A stretch of DNA of 24,027 nucleotides from UBA6168 sp031426435 (GTDB taxonomy: Bacteria; Bacteroidota; Bacteroidia; Chitinophagales; Saprospiraceae). Shown here in pieces: positions 6,827 to 15,117 of the stretch. Both the position numbers and the translations under genes were made by a program. The stretch's first letter is position 1; the number at the start of each line of letters is the position of its first letter. The stretch spans positions 1-24,027 of the forward strand of contig JANPLH010000272.1 in the NCBI GenBank assembly GCA_031426435.1, given 5' to 3'. Below the pieces are notes generated by a model that worked only from the letters and a program-made list of their open reading frames with translations, did no database searches and had not been told where the DNA came from.

Positions 6827-9019
6827 ATGAACAAGCAACTGAACCTGCTTTTGGACGATTCCCTTAGGTTTTACCGAGGAAGACAATTAAAAAAGGCTTT
6901 AAATACTGCGCAAATCGCATTGGAGTTTGGGAGTGCCGAGGCTTCGGAACAACTCGGCCTTGCCAAGGCTTATCTCTTGTTGGCGAATATCTACAACACC
7001 AACGGCCTCTACCAAAACGACCCTTCCTTTTTTTCCAAGGCCATAGCCTATCTGGAAGAGGCAAAGTCCATCAATTCAGCAATTTCACATGACGAGGTTT
7101 CCATTGGCATTGCATTAGCAGGTGGCCGGATTTACCTCAATAGCAAAGACTTTGACCGTTCGAAGGAGTGTTTCGAAGAAGCACTCAGGTTTGCTCAAGC
7201 AGGCAAAAACCTTGTTGCCTTAGTCATTGCAGACGCTGGCTTTGGCAACCTTTGCATCGCAAATAATGATGTCGCAGGTGCGTTGGTGCAGGCCCGAAAA
7301 ATCGAGGAATTACTGATTGACCGACCCAGAATCACCCATCCACATCTATGGTCAGAGATGTACCAATTGTTCTCACAGTCATATATTTTGCAGCAAGACT
7401 ATTCGAGGTCGTTGGAAATGAGCCAGGCATTGCTGCAAGTAGCAAAAACGTCAGGAGACGTGGAAAAGGAGGTGGTGGCGCTGCGCAATATCGCCGTCGT
7501 TAGTGGGGTGAAGTCGAATTACAAGATAGGCATGCAGTATTTCCTGGAGGCGCTTGACAAATGTGAAAACATTGGCTATCGGGAAATGGCCGTGCAAATC
7601 CAAATCAACATCGGCACGCTGTACGCCCATTTGTACAACTACGACGAAGCCATCAAACGCTATGAAAATGTGCTCGGCCAGCACAGTGACATGTTAGACC
7701 CCAAGACGAAGACAGTGGTCTTCAACAACCTCGGCAATATCTACCTCACCTCTGACCAGCCTGAAACGGCACTCGATTTTTTTGAAAAGGCCAACCACCT
7801 GGCCAGCCAAAATGATTTCTCGGAGTTGTTGGCCTATTCTGTTGCGCAATTGGGCCGCACCAAGATTGCCCTTGACCGCTTCGACGAAGCAAAACAGTAT
7901 GCTGAAACCGCTCGACTACTTTTCGAGCAATTGAGCACAGTGAACGGTAAGCAAATCAACCTCTTGAACCTGGCAAGGCTCGCTTATGAAGAAAGCAATT
8001 TTGATTTGTCCTATGAGATGGCCATTCAAGCTGCCGAGCTTTCCAAACAAATAAAGGATGATGCTTCCGAGATAAGGGCCTATAAGCAACTCGCCCTGAT
8101 TTTCAAGGTAAAAGGGATGTTTGAGCAAGCGTTTGAGTACCAAGAGCGGTATTTAAAAATACAGGAGGCATTCGCCAAAGTGCAACGCACCCGCCACAAC
8201 CTCGACATGGAAATCCGTCATGCCATACGAGAGCAACAGAAGGAAATCGAACTGTTGACCAAAGAGAACGAGTACCAATCGAGGCTCCTGCAGCAAGGGG
8301 AACAGATTGCCCGGCAAAACGACGAACTGCTTCGGGTAAACGAAGACCTCCGGCAGTTTGCCTACATCGCCAGCCATGACCTAAAGGAACCACTGCGAAT
8401 GATTGGCTCTTTTACCCAGCTTATCCATAAGATTGCCAAGCCGCATTTGGCAGAAAAAGACCAGGAATATTTCAAATACGTCGGAGAAGGCGTCACCCGG
8501 ATGAACAACCTGTTGGATGGCCTGCTGCGCTACTCGGTCATCAACCAAACACAGGAAGAAGTAACAGACGTACAACTGAACGATATTATGGCCATTTGCA
8601 TGGCCAACCTTAAAATACGCATCATCGAAACGAATTCCGTAATAGAGCGGGGCGAGCTTCCGACGCTGAAAGGTACACAGCAACTGTATGTGCAGCTATT
8701 CCAAAACCTGCTTGCCAACGGCATCAAGTTCGTGCCGTCAGGCATAAACCCCTATATCAAAATCACCGCTGAGGAAACGGCAGAGGTACATATCATCAAT
8801 GTGACCGACAATGGAATCGGCATTTCAGAAGAGAACCAATCCAAGATTTTCGAGATATTCAAGCGGCTGCACCATCAAAGCGAGTACGAGGGAACAGGCA
8901 TCGGGTTGGCCATCTGCCAAAAGATTGCGAAGCGGCTCGGCGGCAGCATCACCGTGAAATCGGAGCTTGGAAATGGGGCCACTTTCTCCTTGGTGTTGCC
9001 GAAGGGCAAAGTGGATTAG
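6827..9019 (+). CDS. Soluble TPR-repeat sensor histidine kinase
   Basis: This is a 730-residue protein. Roughly residues 1-450 are helical TPR-like repeats (for example TVVFNNLGNIYLTSDQPETA). A coiled-coil-like linker (about 455-505) follows, then a HisKA domain with YIASHDLKEPLR (phospho-acceptor H517) and an HATPase_c domain with the N-box QNLLAN (N627/N631), DNGIG (D661) and GTGIGLAIC (689-697). All catalytic boxes are intact. I see neither a signal peptide nor a membrane helix, which is unusual because many Bacteroidota TPR-kinases have a periplasmic TPR sensor; this one should sense a cytoplasmic signal or protein partner. No response regulator is adjacent. The gene stands alone and converges on the amidohydrolase-like gene across a 50-base gap with no obvious terminator hairpin. 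Confidence 0.9.
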   Translation: MNKQLNLLLDDSLRFYRGRQLKKALNTAQIALEFGSAEASEQLGLAKAYLLLANIYNTNGLYQNDPSFFSKAIAYLEEAKSINSAISHDEVSIGIALAGGRIYLNSKDFDRSKECFEEALRFAQAGKNLVALVIADAGFGNLCIANNDVAGALVQARKIEELLIDRPRITHPHLWSEMYQLFSQSYILQQDYSRSLEMSQALLQVAKTSGDVEKEVVALRNIAVVSGVKSNYKIGMQYFLEALDKCENIGYREMAVQIQINIGTLYAHLYNYDEAIKRYENVLGQHSDMLDPKTKTVVFNNLGNIYLTSDQPETALDFFEKANHLASQNDFSELLAYSVAQLGRTKIALDRFDEAKQYAETARLLFEQLSTVNGKQINLLNLARLAYEESNFDLSYEMAIQAAELSKQIKDDASEIRAYKQLALIFKVKGMFEQAFEYQERYLKIQEAFAKVQRTRHNLDMEIRHAIREQQKEIELLTKENEYQSRLLQQGEQIARQNDELLRVNEDLRQFAYIASHDLKEPLRMIGSFTQLIHKIAKPHLAEKDQEYFKYVGEGVTRMNNLLDGLLRYSVINQTQEEVTDVQLNDIMAICMANLKIRIIETNSVIERGELPTLKGTQQLYVQLFQNLLANGIKFVPSGINPYIKITAEETAEVHIINVTDNGIGISEENQSKIFEIFKRLHHQSEYEGTGIGLAICQKIAKRLGGSITVKSELGNGATFSLVLPKGKVD

Positions 9020-9069
9020 CTGAAAGTTTATGCTTCAAATGGGAATAATGTCCTCCTCAAAACTATCCG

Positions 9070-10362
9070 CTACCTTGACTTATACTTCATCTGAAACCGC
9101 CGATACAGCATCTCCTGCTTATTGTCCAGATTGATGTCCCTGCCCTGAATGAATGCCCTAGTCAACTTGTTCGTGCGCATGTCCAGCGCATCACCCTCAC
9201 TAATGAAAAGGGTAGCATCCTTGCCCACTTCTATCGTGCCAGCAGTTTTTCCGATGCCCAATATCTCGGCGGTACTGCCCGTGAGTGCCTGCACAGCCGC
9301 CTCGTAGGGCAGCCCAAAGCCTACGGCCTGACCCGCTTGGAAGGCCAGGTTGCGCTGCTTCCAAAAACCATCGTGCGCAAAGCACCAACGAATGCCAGCC
9401 GCCTGGAGCATGGCGGGCGTTTTGAAGGGCTGGTCAATATCATCATCTTCACGGGAAGGCAGCCGCTGCGTGGTGGCAAGAATGACCGGCACATCGTGCT
9501 CCTTCAAAAAATTGGTGACCAACCAAGCATCCTCAGCGCCAACGATGGTCGGCTTTAGTTGGAATCGCTCCGCAAACAGCACAGCTTCCTGCATGCCCAC
9601 CGCAGTATTGGTATGGATGAATAGTTTTTTGGAACCATCAAAAAGACCCTGCATCGCCTCAAACCGCAGGTTCCTGGCTGTGGGTTTTGGGGTTTCACCA
9701 TAAGCCTTTGCTTGTTTGAAAAAATCGTCGAGTTCCCGCAGTTGGCTGGCGTATTCCTCGTTGCGCTCGGTACGGTTCTCCTGCCAGTTCCAACGTGCGG
9801 CATTCGGCCAGGCGACATGCATGGCAAAATCGGTAGCGTAGGCTGCATCCTGCCAGTTCCAGGCGTCCAGCATTACGATGCTTGACTGACCGGGAATGCG
9901 CCCCCCCGACGGCGTAATCTCGGCCATTAGCACCCCCATCGAGCGTACGGTTGGCGTCACCTCCGAGTCGGTGTTGTAGGCAATGATGGAGCGGATATTG
10001 GGGTTGAGCGAACCCGTTTCGTTGGCATCCGCTGTGGCCCGAACGGCTTCAATTTCCTGCAATCCCAATTCCGAGTCGGGTGCAATAAAGCCAGGGTACA
10101 AATGCTTGCCAGCAGCGTCAATGATTTGGTGACCGGGAAAGCCCCGGCCCACAGCCATGTTGCCCACGAAAGTGATTTTACCTTGGTCAAAAGCGATGTA
10201 GCTGTTTTCGATGACCTGCCCATTGCCAAGGTGCGCTGTGGCATTGGTGATGAGGATGGGCTGGGTCTGCACTGTGGCAGGCACAGGTACGACTTGAGCA
10301 TTTGAATCAATCGAAGAAACTGCAATCGAAGCTATAAGCAATATTATCTCGGCAATTTTCAT
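9070..10362 (-). CDS. Secreted amidohydrolase-family protein, probably lacking metal-binding residues
   Basis: This 430-residue protein begins with a signal peptide (MKIAEIILLIASIAVSS, cleavage probably after SNAQ), so it is exported. The composite fold is visible: an N-terminal ITNATAHLGNGQVIENSYIA strand domain, a barrel, and the late TGSTAEILGIGKTAGTIEVG and DATLFI typical of imidazolonepropionase-like amidohydrolases. Active members have His-x-His after PGFID; here the segment reads LYPGFIAPDSELGL with no His. The later barrel positions are GAEDAW and CFAHDGFW, so the metal centre looks incomplete. Bacteroidota carry such divergent copies; their function is not known to me. The start at 10362 was chosen because the in-frame extension to 10488 would put 42 residues before the signal peptide. 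Confidence 0.78.
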   Translation of the reverse strand: MKIAEIILLIASIAVSSIDSNAQVVPVPATVQTQPILITNATAHLGNGQVIENSYIAFDQGKITFVGNMAVGRGFPGHQIIDAAGKHLYPGFIAPDSELGLQEIEAVRATADANETGSLNPNIRSIIAYNTDSEVTPTVRSMGVLMAEITPSGGRIPGQSSIVMLDAWNWQDAAYATDFAMHVAWPNAARWNWQENRTERNEEYASQLRELDDFFKQAKAYGETPKPTARNLRFEAMQGLFDGSKKLFIHTNTAVGMQEAVLFAERFQLKPTIVGAEDAWLVTNFLKEHDVPVILATTQRLPSREDDDIDQPFKTPAMLQAAGIRWCFAHDGFWKQRNLAFQAGQAVGFGLPYEAAVQALTGSTAEILGIGKTAGTIEVGKDATLFISEGDALDMRTNKLTRAFIQGRDINLDNKQEMLYRRFQMKYKSR

Positions 10363-10714
10363 GAGTTTGCACTTTAGTTTGTGAAATCGCAAAATGAACT
10401 TTGTGGATTGGGGATTGGATAAAGAGCCAGATTCCAACCACAAGCCAATGGAAGGGTGGCAAAGATAGAAACCGAAGCGGCTATTCAATACATGACACAG
10501 CTCATGGATGAAATTGTCAGCAATCCGTAATTATCTACGAGTTTTTCGTATCACTATCAAAAAAACTTAACAAAAAATACTTCAACATACTCTTAATTAT
10601 CTCCTTGTTGCAACCAACCTTTGCGTCGCAAATATCATCTTGCAATAAACTGCTTCGGAGAATAGCGAGAAAAAGTTCTTTGGCTATCCGAGGTTTTTTA
10701 AAAACTAATCAAAA
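10363..10714. other. Divergent intergenic region, 352 bases, upstream of the exbB operon and the amidohydrolase
   Basis: No credible gene is seen. The right half is AT-rich, with a run of A residues at 10559-10576, and contains three closely spaced palindromic words: TTGCAA (10608-10613), TTTGCGTCGCAAA (10620-10632, 6-bp arms around one base) and TTGCAA (10640-10645). AACCTTTG at 10616-10623 matches the Bacteroidota -7 consensus TAnnTTTG in all but the first base. The region must hold promoters for both directions, but I cannot place the -33 elements. The leader ends with the A-rich AATCAAAA before ATG. Confidence 0.5.
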
Positions 10715-11530
10715 ATGGCAAACGCAAAACCCGCATCCAAGCTCAGCACGATGTTCGCAGCAATCGTAATTCCGTTGGTGCTAATTATTGGCTACATCGT
10801 ATTCTATTTTATTCTGGGCAACCCCTCCAACTTTGAAGGTGGAGACCCAAAGGGACACCCTATTCCAGGTAATCTTCTTGGAATGATGTACAAAGGTGGG
10901 TGGCTTGTGCCCTTCCTCATTGGAGCTTTCTTGCTTGTATGGACAGTTTTCTTCGAGCGCATCTTCACGCTGAGGGCTGCAAGCGGAAAAGGCTCTACCC
11001 AAGATTTTGTCCGCAAAGTGCAAAATTCCCTTTCTTCCAACGACCTCAATGGCGCTATTTCAGAATGCGACACACAAAAAGGCTCTGTCGCCAATGTTAT
11101 CCGTTCTGGACTTGAGAAATACAAAGAGGTAGAGAAAGAACCTAACATGGACCGAGACCAAAAGGTGCTTTCCATTCAAAAGGAAATCGAAGAGACAACT
11201 TCCCTTGAAATGCCGATGCTGGAGCGCAACCTTGTGATTTTGGCGACGCTCTCAGCCGTGGCCACCCTGCTGGGTCTTATGGGAACCGTATCCGGTATGA
11301 TCAAGGCCTTTTCGGCCATCGCTACCAGCGGCGCACCAGATGCAGTGGCGCTTTCCACGGGTATCTCTGAGGCACTTATCAATACATTCCTCGGGATTTT
11401 CACCTCCGTATTTGCCATTATCTTCTACAACTACTTTACCACAAGGATTGATGGTATGACCTACGCCATTGACGAGGCAGGCAATAGCATTACACAGACA
11501 TTTGCCGCAAAACACAAGTTGGTCGGTTAA
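10715..11530 (+). CDS. exbB: ExbB/TolQ/MotA-family proton channel protein
   Basis: This is a 271-residue inner-membrane protein, first gene of the TonB energising cluster. A hydrophobic helix near residues 13-33 is followed by a second at about 65-85 (LVPFLIGAFLLVWTVFFERI), a cytoplasmic loop, and the two C-terminal helices of the MotA/TolQ/ExbB domain (LVILATLSAVATLLGLMGTV and INTFLGIFTSVFAIIFYNYF). ExbB forms the pentameric channel that, with ExbD, uses proton flow to drive TonB. ExbD homologues directly downstream exclude a flagellar MotA role; TolQ is possible, but a TonB gene in the same run favours ExbB. The extra N-terminal helix and Gly/Pro-rich periplasmic loop are common in Bacteroidota forms. 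Confidence 0.92.
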   Translation: MANAKPASKLSTMFAAIVIPLVLIIGYIVFYFILGNPSNFEGGDPKGHPIPGNLLGMMYKGGWLVPFLIGAFLLVWTVFFERIFTLRAASGKGSTQDFVRKVQNSLSSNDLNGAISECDTQKGSVANVIRSGLEKYKEVEKEPNMDRDQKVLSIQKEIEETTSLEMPMLERNLVILATLSAVATLLGLMGTVSGMIKAFSAIATSGAPDAVALSTGISEALINTFLGIFTSVFAIIFYNYFTTRIDGMTYAIDEAGNSITQTFAAKHKLVG

Positions 11531-11608
11531 TCAGGAACCTCAGTATTTCCATTGCATGCTCGTTGAATATGCAAGGGTGATTTGTTGTTTCAAAAAATGT
11601 GAACGGAC

Positions 11609-12223
11609 ATGGCAAAAGTCAAGATACCTCGCAAAAGCACCACCATTGACATGACGGCTATGTGCGACGTTGCGTTCCTCCTGCTGACGTTCTTCATGCT
11701 GACCACGAAGTTCAGGCCACAGGAGCTTGCCCAAATCAACATACCGGCTTCCACTGCTCAGATTCCAATTCCTGATGCCAACATTTTGACGATTCAAGTG
11801 ACGGAACAAGGCAAAGTGTTCATGGGCGTTGACGACCAGAATACACGGGAAGGCATGCTGCTCAAGTTGAAGGAGCGTTACCAGTTGCCAGAATTCAACG
11901 CCAACCAAATGAGTGCATTCAAGCTCATGGATGCGTTTGGGATGCCTGTCGAACAGCTTCCCCAGTTTCTCAGCATGAAGGCAGAGGAGCGTAACACGAT
12001 GGTACAGCCGGGAATCGCAATTGACAGCACAAATAATCAGCTTGGTGAAATCTTGCTGGCAGCACGGCAGTCCAACCCAGAATTGCGCATTGCCATCAAG
12101 GCAGATGCGAGCACGGACTACGAGAAGGTGAACAAGGTGATACAAACATTGCAGGAAAGGAAGGTCAACAAATTCAATCTTATTACTTCGGCCAGGGGTT
12201 TATCTGGAGAAGCAAAAGAATAA
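11609..12223 (+). CDS. exbD: ExbD/TolR-family biopolymer transport protein (first copy)
   Basis: This 204-residue protein has a single N-terminal membrane helix after a short basic cytoplasmic tail (MAKVKIPRKS). The helix carries DMTAMCDVAFLLLTFFM, where D20 aligns with the proton-carrying Asp of ExbD. The periplasmic part is long for the family (usual ExbD is about 140 residues) and ends in the typical ADASTDYEKVNKVIQTLQE segment. It partners ExbB and TonB. It lies 78 bases after exbB and 60 before a second, clearly different exbD, so the motor may be a hetero-ExbD complex, as inferred for other Bacteroidota. Confidence 0.92.
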   Translation: MAKVKIPRKSTTIDMTAMCDVAFLLLTFFMLTTKFRPQELAQINIPASTAQIPIPDANILTIQVTEQGKVFMGVDDQNTREGMLLKLKERYQLPEFNANQMSAFKLMDAFGMPVEQLPQFLSMKAEERNTMVQPGIAIDSTNNQLGEILLAARQSNPELRIAIKADASTDYEKVNKVIQTLQERKVNKFNLITSARGLSGEAKE

Positions 12224-12228
12224 TAGTA

Positions 12229-12263
12229 GCTGAACGGCAGTTGATTCGCACCAGCCGTTCAGC
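12229..12263 (+). promoter_or_regulatory. Intercistronic stem-loop between the two exbD genes
   Basis: A perfect 10-bp stem is formed by GCTGAACGGC (12229-12238) and GCCGTTCAGC (12254-12263), with a 15-base loop. No T-tract follows, so it is more likely an mRNA-stabilising, processing or translation-modulating hairpin than a terminator. It occupies most of the 60-base gap and ends 20 bases before the next ATG. Confidence 0.55.
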
Positions 12264-12283
12264 CACCCAATCATGAACCTGTC

Positions 12284-12850
12284 ATGGCAGAAATGAATAC
12301 CGCAGAAGGCGGGGGAAAAAAGAAAGGTAAAAAGAAGACCAGGTCGAAGAAGGTGTCCACCCGTGTGGATTTGACAGCAATGGTGGACTTAGGGTTCTTG
12401 CTTATCACCTTCTTCATGTTGGCCACCACTTTCAACAAGCCAAAGGCCATGGAAGTGAACAAACCAGCCAAGGACGACAAGCAAGAAGATGTGCCTGAAG
12501 TGAAAATGACCAAGACTTATACGGTCCTGATTGCCACCAACGACAAGGCATATTGTTATGTGGCCAGTGAAGACGACCCGAATATCTTGGTGGACAGTAC
12601 CGACTTTTCAAGAACAGGTTTTCGGGAAAAAATCAAGGAGCGGCAAAAGGCGGTCGAGCAGGCTTGGGGCAACAAGGACGAGCTTTTCGTGCTTATAAAA
12701 CCCCTACCAAAATCAGACTACCGTAACCTTGTGAACGTACTGGACGAGATGGCCATCAATGGCGTTAAGAAATACGCTATCATTGACGATTTCAACTTTG
12801 CAGACAGCTCAATCGTAAAACAGGTTGGGCAGAGTCTTGATTCCAATTAG
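12284..12850 (+). CDS. exbD: ExbD/TolR-family biopolymer transport protein (second copy)
   Basis: This is a 188-residue ExbD homologue with a strongly basic cytoplasmic tail (GGKKKGKKKTRSKKVSTR, residues 10-27), then one membrane helix with DLTAMVDLGFLLITFFM; D35 is the expected proton-relay Asp. The periplasmic domain ends in VLDEMAINGVKKYAIIDDF. It differs widely from the first exbD in tail and periplasmic part, so it is not a recent duplicate. Two exbD genes next to exbB are common in Bacteroidota. A 161-base AT-rich gap (12851-13011) separates it from tonB; that gap has a short TTTTTTC/GAAAAAA stem near 12915 but no gene. Confidence 0.92.
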   Translation: MAEMNTAEGGGKKKGKKKTRSKKVSTRVDLTAMVDLGFLLITFFMLATTFNKPKAMEVNKPAKDDKQEDVPEVKMTKTYTVLIATNDKAYCYVASEDDPNILVDSTDFSRTGFREKIKERQKAVEQAWGNKDELFVLIKPLPKSDYRNLVNVLDEMAINGVKKYAIIDDFNFADSSIVKQVGQSLDSN

Positions 12851-13011
12851 AAGTATTGATATTGCAAGTGAAATTCACTCATTTGTTGGTTAAATGTTGA
12901 TTGGGAGGATTTTTTCAATGAAAAAAGTGATAACCTAAACACCATTTTCTTATTAATAATCATCTTTTCTTTCAATCATTACCTTTTTTCACTTAGTAAA
13001 TAAATCTGCGA

Positions 13012-13860
13012 ATGGAAACAAACTTCAAAAAAAGCGAAATCAAAGATTACCTCAATGCTGAGATAGATGACATCATCTTTGAATACCGCAACAAATCATA
13101 CGGGGGCTACTTGCTGCGCAAGCTGTATCCCAGCAACATGACGAAGGCATACATCGTTGCCACTTTGCTTTTCTTACTGGGAATCAGCATTCCACTTATT
13201 GCAAAATTCGTGAAAGATAGGTTGCCAGAAGATGAACTGATAAACGCCGAGGTAACCTTGGCAGAGCCACCGCCACTTGACCCAAAGGCACCGCCGCCGC
13301 CGCCGCCGCCCAAAGCGGAACCACCACCATCAAGGCCAACCATCGCCTTTGTTGCGCCTAAGGTGAAAAAGGACGAAGAAGTCGTGGAGGAAGTCGCTCC
13401 ACCTGATGTTGAGGATTTGAAAGAAGTTGACATCAGCACAAAGACCCAAGAAGGCTCTGAAGATGGGGTACCGGAAGGTTTGTTACCAGTGGAGGAGGCT
13501 CCGCCGCCTGCTGTTGTCGAGGAAATACCAGAGGAAAAGCCAGAGGAAGTGTTCAAGGTGGTTGAACAGAAACCTGAATACCCAGATGGAGAAGCAGCAA
13601 TGCTCAAATTCATTTACGAAAACATAAAATACCCTCCCATTGCCAGGGAAAATGGCGTGGAGGGTACGGTGTACGTTAAGTTCATCGTGGAAAAAGATGG
13701 CTCTGTATCCAACGTAGAAGTTGTTCGGGACATTGGTGCCGGCTGTGGCGAAGAATCCATGCGGGTAGTCAAGAAATTCCCACGATGGAACCCAGGAAAA
13801 CAACGGGGAAGGCCTGTACGTGTTTTCTTTAACCTTCCAGTGAAGTTTAAATTAGAGTAA
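13012..13860 (+). CDS. tonB: Energy transducer TonB
   Basis: This is a 282-residue protein anchored by one membrane helix (about residues 43-63, KAYIVATLLFLLGISIPLIA) after a cytoplasmic N-terminus containing FEYRNKSYGGYLLR, common in Bacteroidota TonB. A periplasm-spanning Pro/Glu-rich region follows, with a seven-proline run (around residues 94-100), and then a TonB C-terminal domain (about 190-282) with YPDGEAAMLKFIYENIKYP, ARENGVEGTVYVKFIV and the FPRWNPGKQRG segment. It transmits energy from ExbB/ExbD to outer-membrane TonB-dependent transporters. The proline run comes from an in-frame CCG tract, so slippage there would change length but not frame. A hairpin after the stop may limit read-through into the next genes. 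Confidence 0.95.
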   Translation: METNFKKSEIKDYLNAEIDDIIFEYRNKSYGGYLLRKLYPSNMTKAYIVATLLFLLGISIPLIAKFVKDRLPEDELINAEVTLAEPPPLDPKAPPPPPPPKAEPPPSRPTIAFVAPKVKKDEEVVEEVAPPDVEDLKEVDISTKTQEGSEDGVPEGLLPVEEAPPPAVVEEIPEEKPEEVFKVVEQKPEYPDGEAAMLKFIYENIKYPPIARENGVEGTVYVKFIVEKDGSVSNVEVVRDIGAGCGEESMRVVKKFPRWNPGKQRGRPVRVFFNLPVKFKLE

Positions 13861-13905
13861 GGTTTTACGTTACATAAGGCATAGCTCAAATTGCCTGAAT
13901 TTCCC

Positions 13906-13949
13906 AAAACGGTTGGCAAAACTCAGGTTATGTCAACCGTTTTATTTTA
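13906..13949 (+). terminator. Stem-loop with T-rich tail after tonB (attenuator or partial terminator)
   Basis: AAAACGGTTG (13906-13915) pairs perfectly with CAACCGTTTT (13934-13943) across an 18-base loop, followed by ATTTTA. The A-stem-T layout resembles an intrinsic terminator, and the stem could also work on the opposite strand. It ends only a few bases before the next ATG (13955). Because the downstream genes have no obvious promoter of their own, partial termination is the likelier role. Confidence 0.5.
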
Positions 13950-13954
13950 TACTT

Positions 13955-14152
13955 ATGGCCGCAGCACCTTTGGTTTTAAGATTGATGATAAGTTTGGCCT
14001 ACTTGGGGGCTGGTGTTTTCGTAATGATATACCGACCCTTCAATGCTCCGGTTTTTGATTTCCCTTTTGCAATAGCTTGCATTGCTTACGGTGCTTTCAG
14101 GGCATATAGGGCCATAAAGGACTTTCAAACTGATAAAGAAGAACAAACATGA
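13955..14152 (+). CDS. Small membrane protein of unknown function, two predicted helices
   Basis: This is a 65-residue protein that I do not recognise by family name. It has two hydrophobic segments (about residues 5-24, LVLRLMISLAYLGAGVFVMI, and about 32-47, FPFAIACIAYGAFRAY), followed by a charged tail ending DKEEQT. The ATG at 13955 was chosen; an in-frame TTG at 13913 lies inside the stem-loop after tonB and adds residues without support. Its stop overlaps the ATG of the PstS-like gene (ATGA, 14149-14152), so the two are translationally coupled and probably act together at the inner membrane. The short overlap and operon position support a real gene despite its size. Confidence 0.7.
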   Translation: MAAAPLVLRLMISLAYLGAGVFVMIYRPFNAPVFDFPFAIACIAYGAFRAYRAIKDFQTDKEEQT

Positions 14153-15087
14153 AATGCGCACTGTTGGTCGTATTATTGGCAGTACTGGTTCTTTTTGGTT
14201 GTGATAAAATGCCAGAAAATACCCCTACCTATGGTACAACGCAGGTCGTGGTTGATGAGACGCTTTACCCCGTGATGGATGCACTTGAAAAAGCATTTGA
14301 ACATACCTATCCCAAAACAAACGTTGAAGTCACTTATCTGCCGGAGGCAAGTGCATTCAAGCATTTTTATGACAGCACGGTGGTAATTGTGGCTGCAAGA
14401 AGGTTGAACGAAGAGGAAGAAGCCCATTTAAAAAGCAGGACACTGAATCCCAGAACGGCGTTATTGGCCAACGATGCCATTGCATTGCTGGTACATCCCA
14501 ACAACCCCGACACCAACCTAACCTGCGAACAGGCACTTCAAATCTTCAGCGGACAAATTCAGGACTGGAAACAAATTGGCAGCACCAACAGCAACGGCAG
14601 CATCAATATCGTTTTTGACAACCAATTCTCAAGTACAGTAACCTATATTTTGTCCAAAAGCGGGCAGTCCGCTCCTCCCACCAACTCTTATGCACTAAAA
14701 ACAACCGAGGCAGTTGTAGAATATGTGGCCAGCAACCCTGGGGCTTTGGGCATCATCGGGTACAGTTGGTTGAGTGACTATGACGATCCAGCGTGTAGAA
14801 TGCTGCGCTCAAAAATTGAAATCGCAGCCATTTCGACTTGTGAAAAAGGAAGCCAGACCAACTTTTACAAGCCTTTTGCAACAAACGTGCAGGATGAGCT
14901 TTATCCATTTAGCAGGCAGATTTTTGTCATTAACCGTGAAACCAGCAGTGGTACTGGAACTGGGTTCACCGCATTCATTGCTGGAGAAATGGGCCAACGC
15001 ATTATTTCCAAGACCGGAATACTTCCTGCCTACAAGGTTGAACGTAATATTGAGTTAAAATCGGAACCCTTTAAGGTAAAAAAATGA
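14149..15087 (+). CDS. PstS-like phosphate-type substrate-binding lipoprotein (no ABC partner nearby)
   Basis: This 312-residue protein begins with a lipoprotein signal peptide, MKCALLVVLLAVLVLFGC, with the lipidated Cys at C18 (lipobox LFGC). The mature part resembles the PBP-like/PstS class: VVVDETLYPVMDALEKAFE, ARRLNEEEE, LLANDAIALLVHPNNPDT, and the C-terminal SGTGTGFTAFIAGEMGQRII and KTGILPAY. PstS binds phosphate for PstCAB import, but no pstC, pstA or pstB is present and the gene sits in a TonB operon, so a role in binding or sensing a ligand in the periplasm, or at the outer membrane, is as likely. It is coupled by ATGA to the small membrane protein upstream. Confidence 0.82.
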   Translation: MKCALLVVLLAVLVLFGCDKMPENTPTYGTTQVVVDETLYPVMDALEKAFEHTYPKTNVEVTYLPEASAFKHFYDSTVVIVAARRLNEEEEAHLKSRTLNPRTALLANDAIALLVHPNNPDTNLTCEQALQIFSGQIQDWKQIGSTNSNGSINIVFDNQFSSTVTYILSKSGQSAPPTNSYALKTTEAVVEYVASNPGALGIIGYSWLSDYDDPACRMLRSKIEIAAISTCEKGSQTNFYKPFATNVQDELYPFSRQIFVINRETSSGTGTGFTAFIAGEMGQRIISKTGILPAYKVERNIELKSEPFKVKK

Positions 15088-15117
15088 GTTTTGGACTCTT
15101 CAAACCGTACAACTATC

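Noticed and set aside
13107..13613. 168-codon minus-strand frame rich in Ser, Gly and Thr
   Set aside because: It is the complement of the Pro/Glu-rich region of TonB; the biased composition follows from the CCG and GAA codons opposite.
14149..15087. Presence of a complete Pst phosphate ABC transporter
   Set aside because: Only the PstS-like binding protein is found; no PstC, PstA or PstB genes are present within the window.
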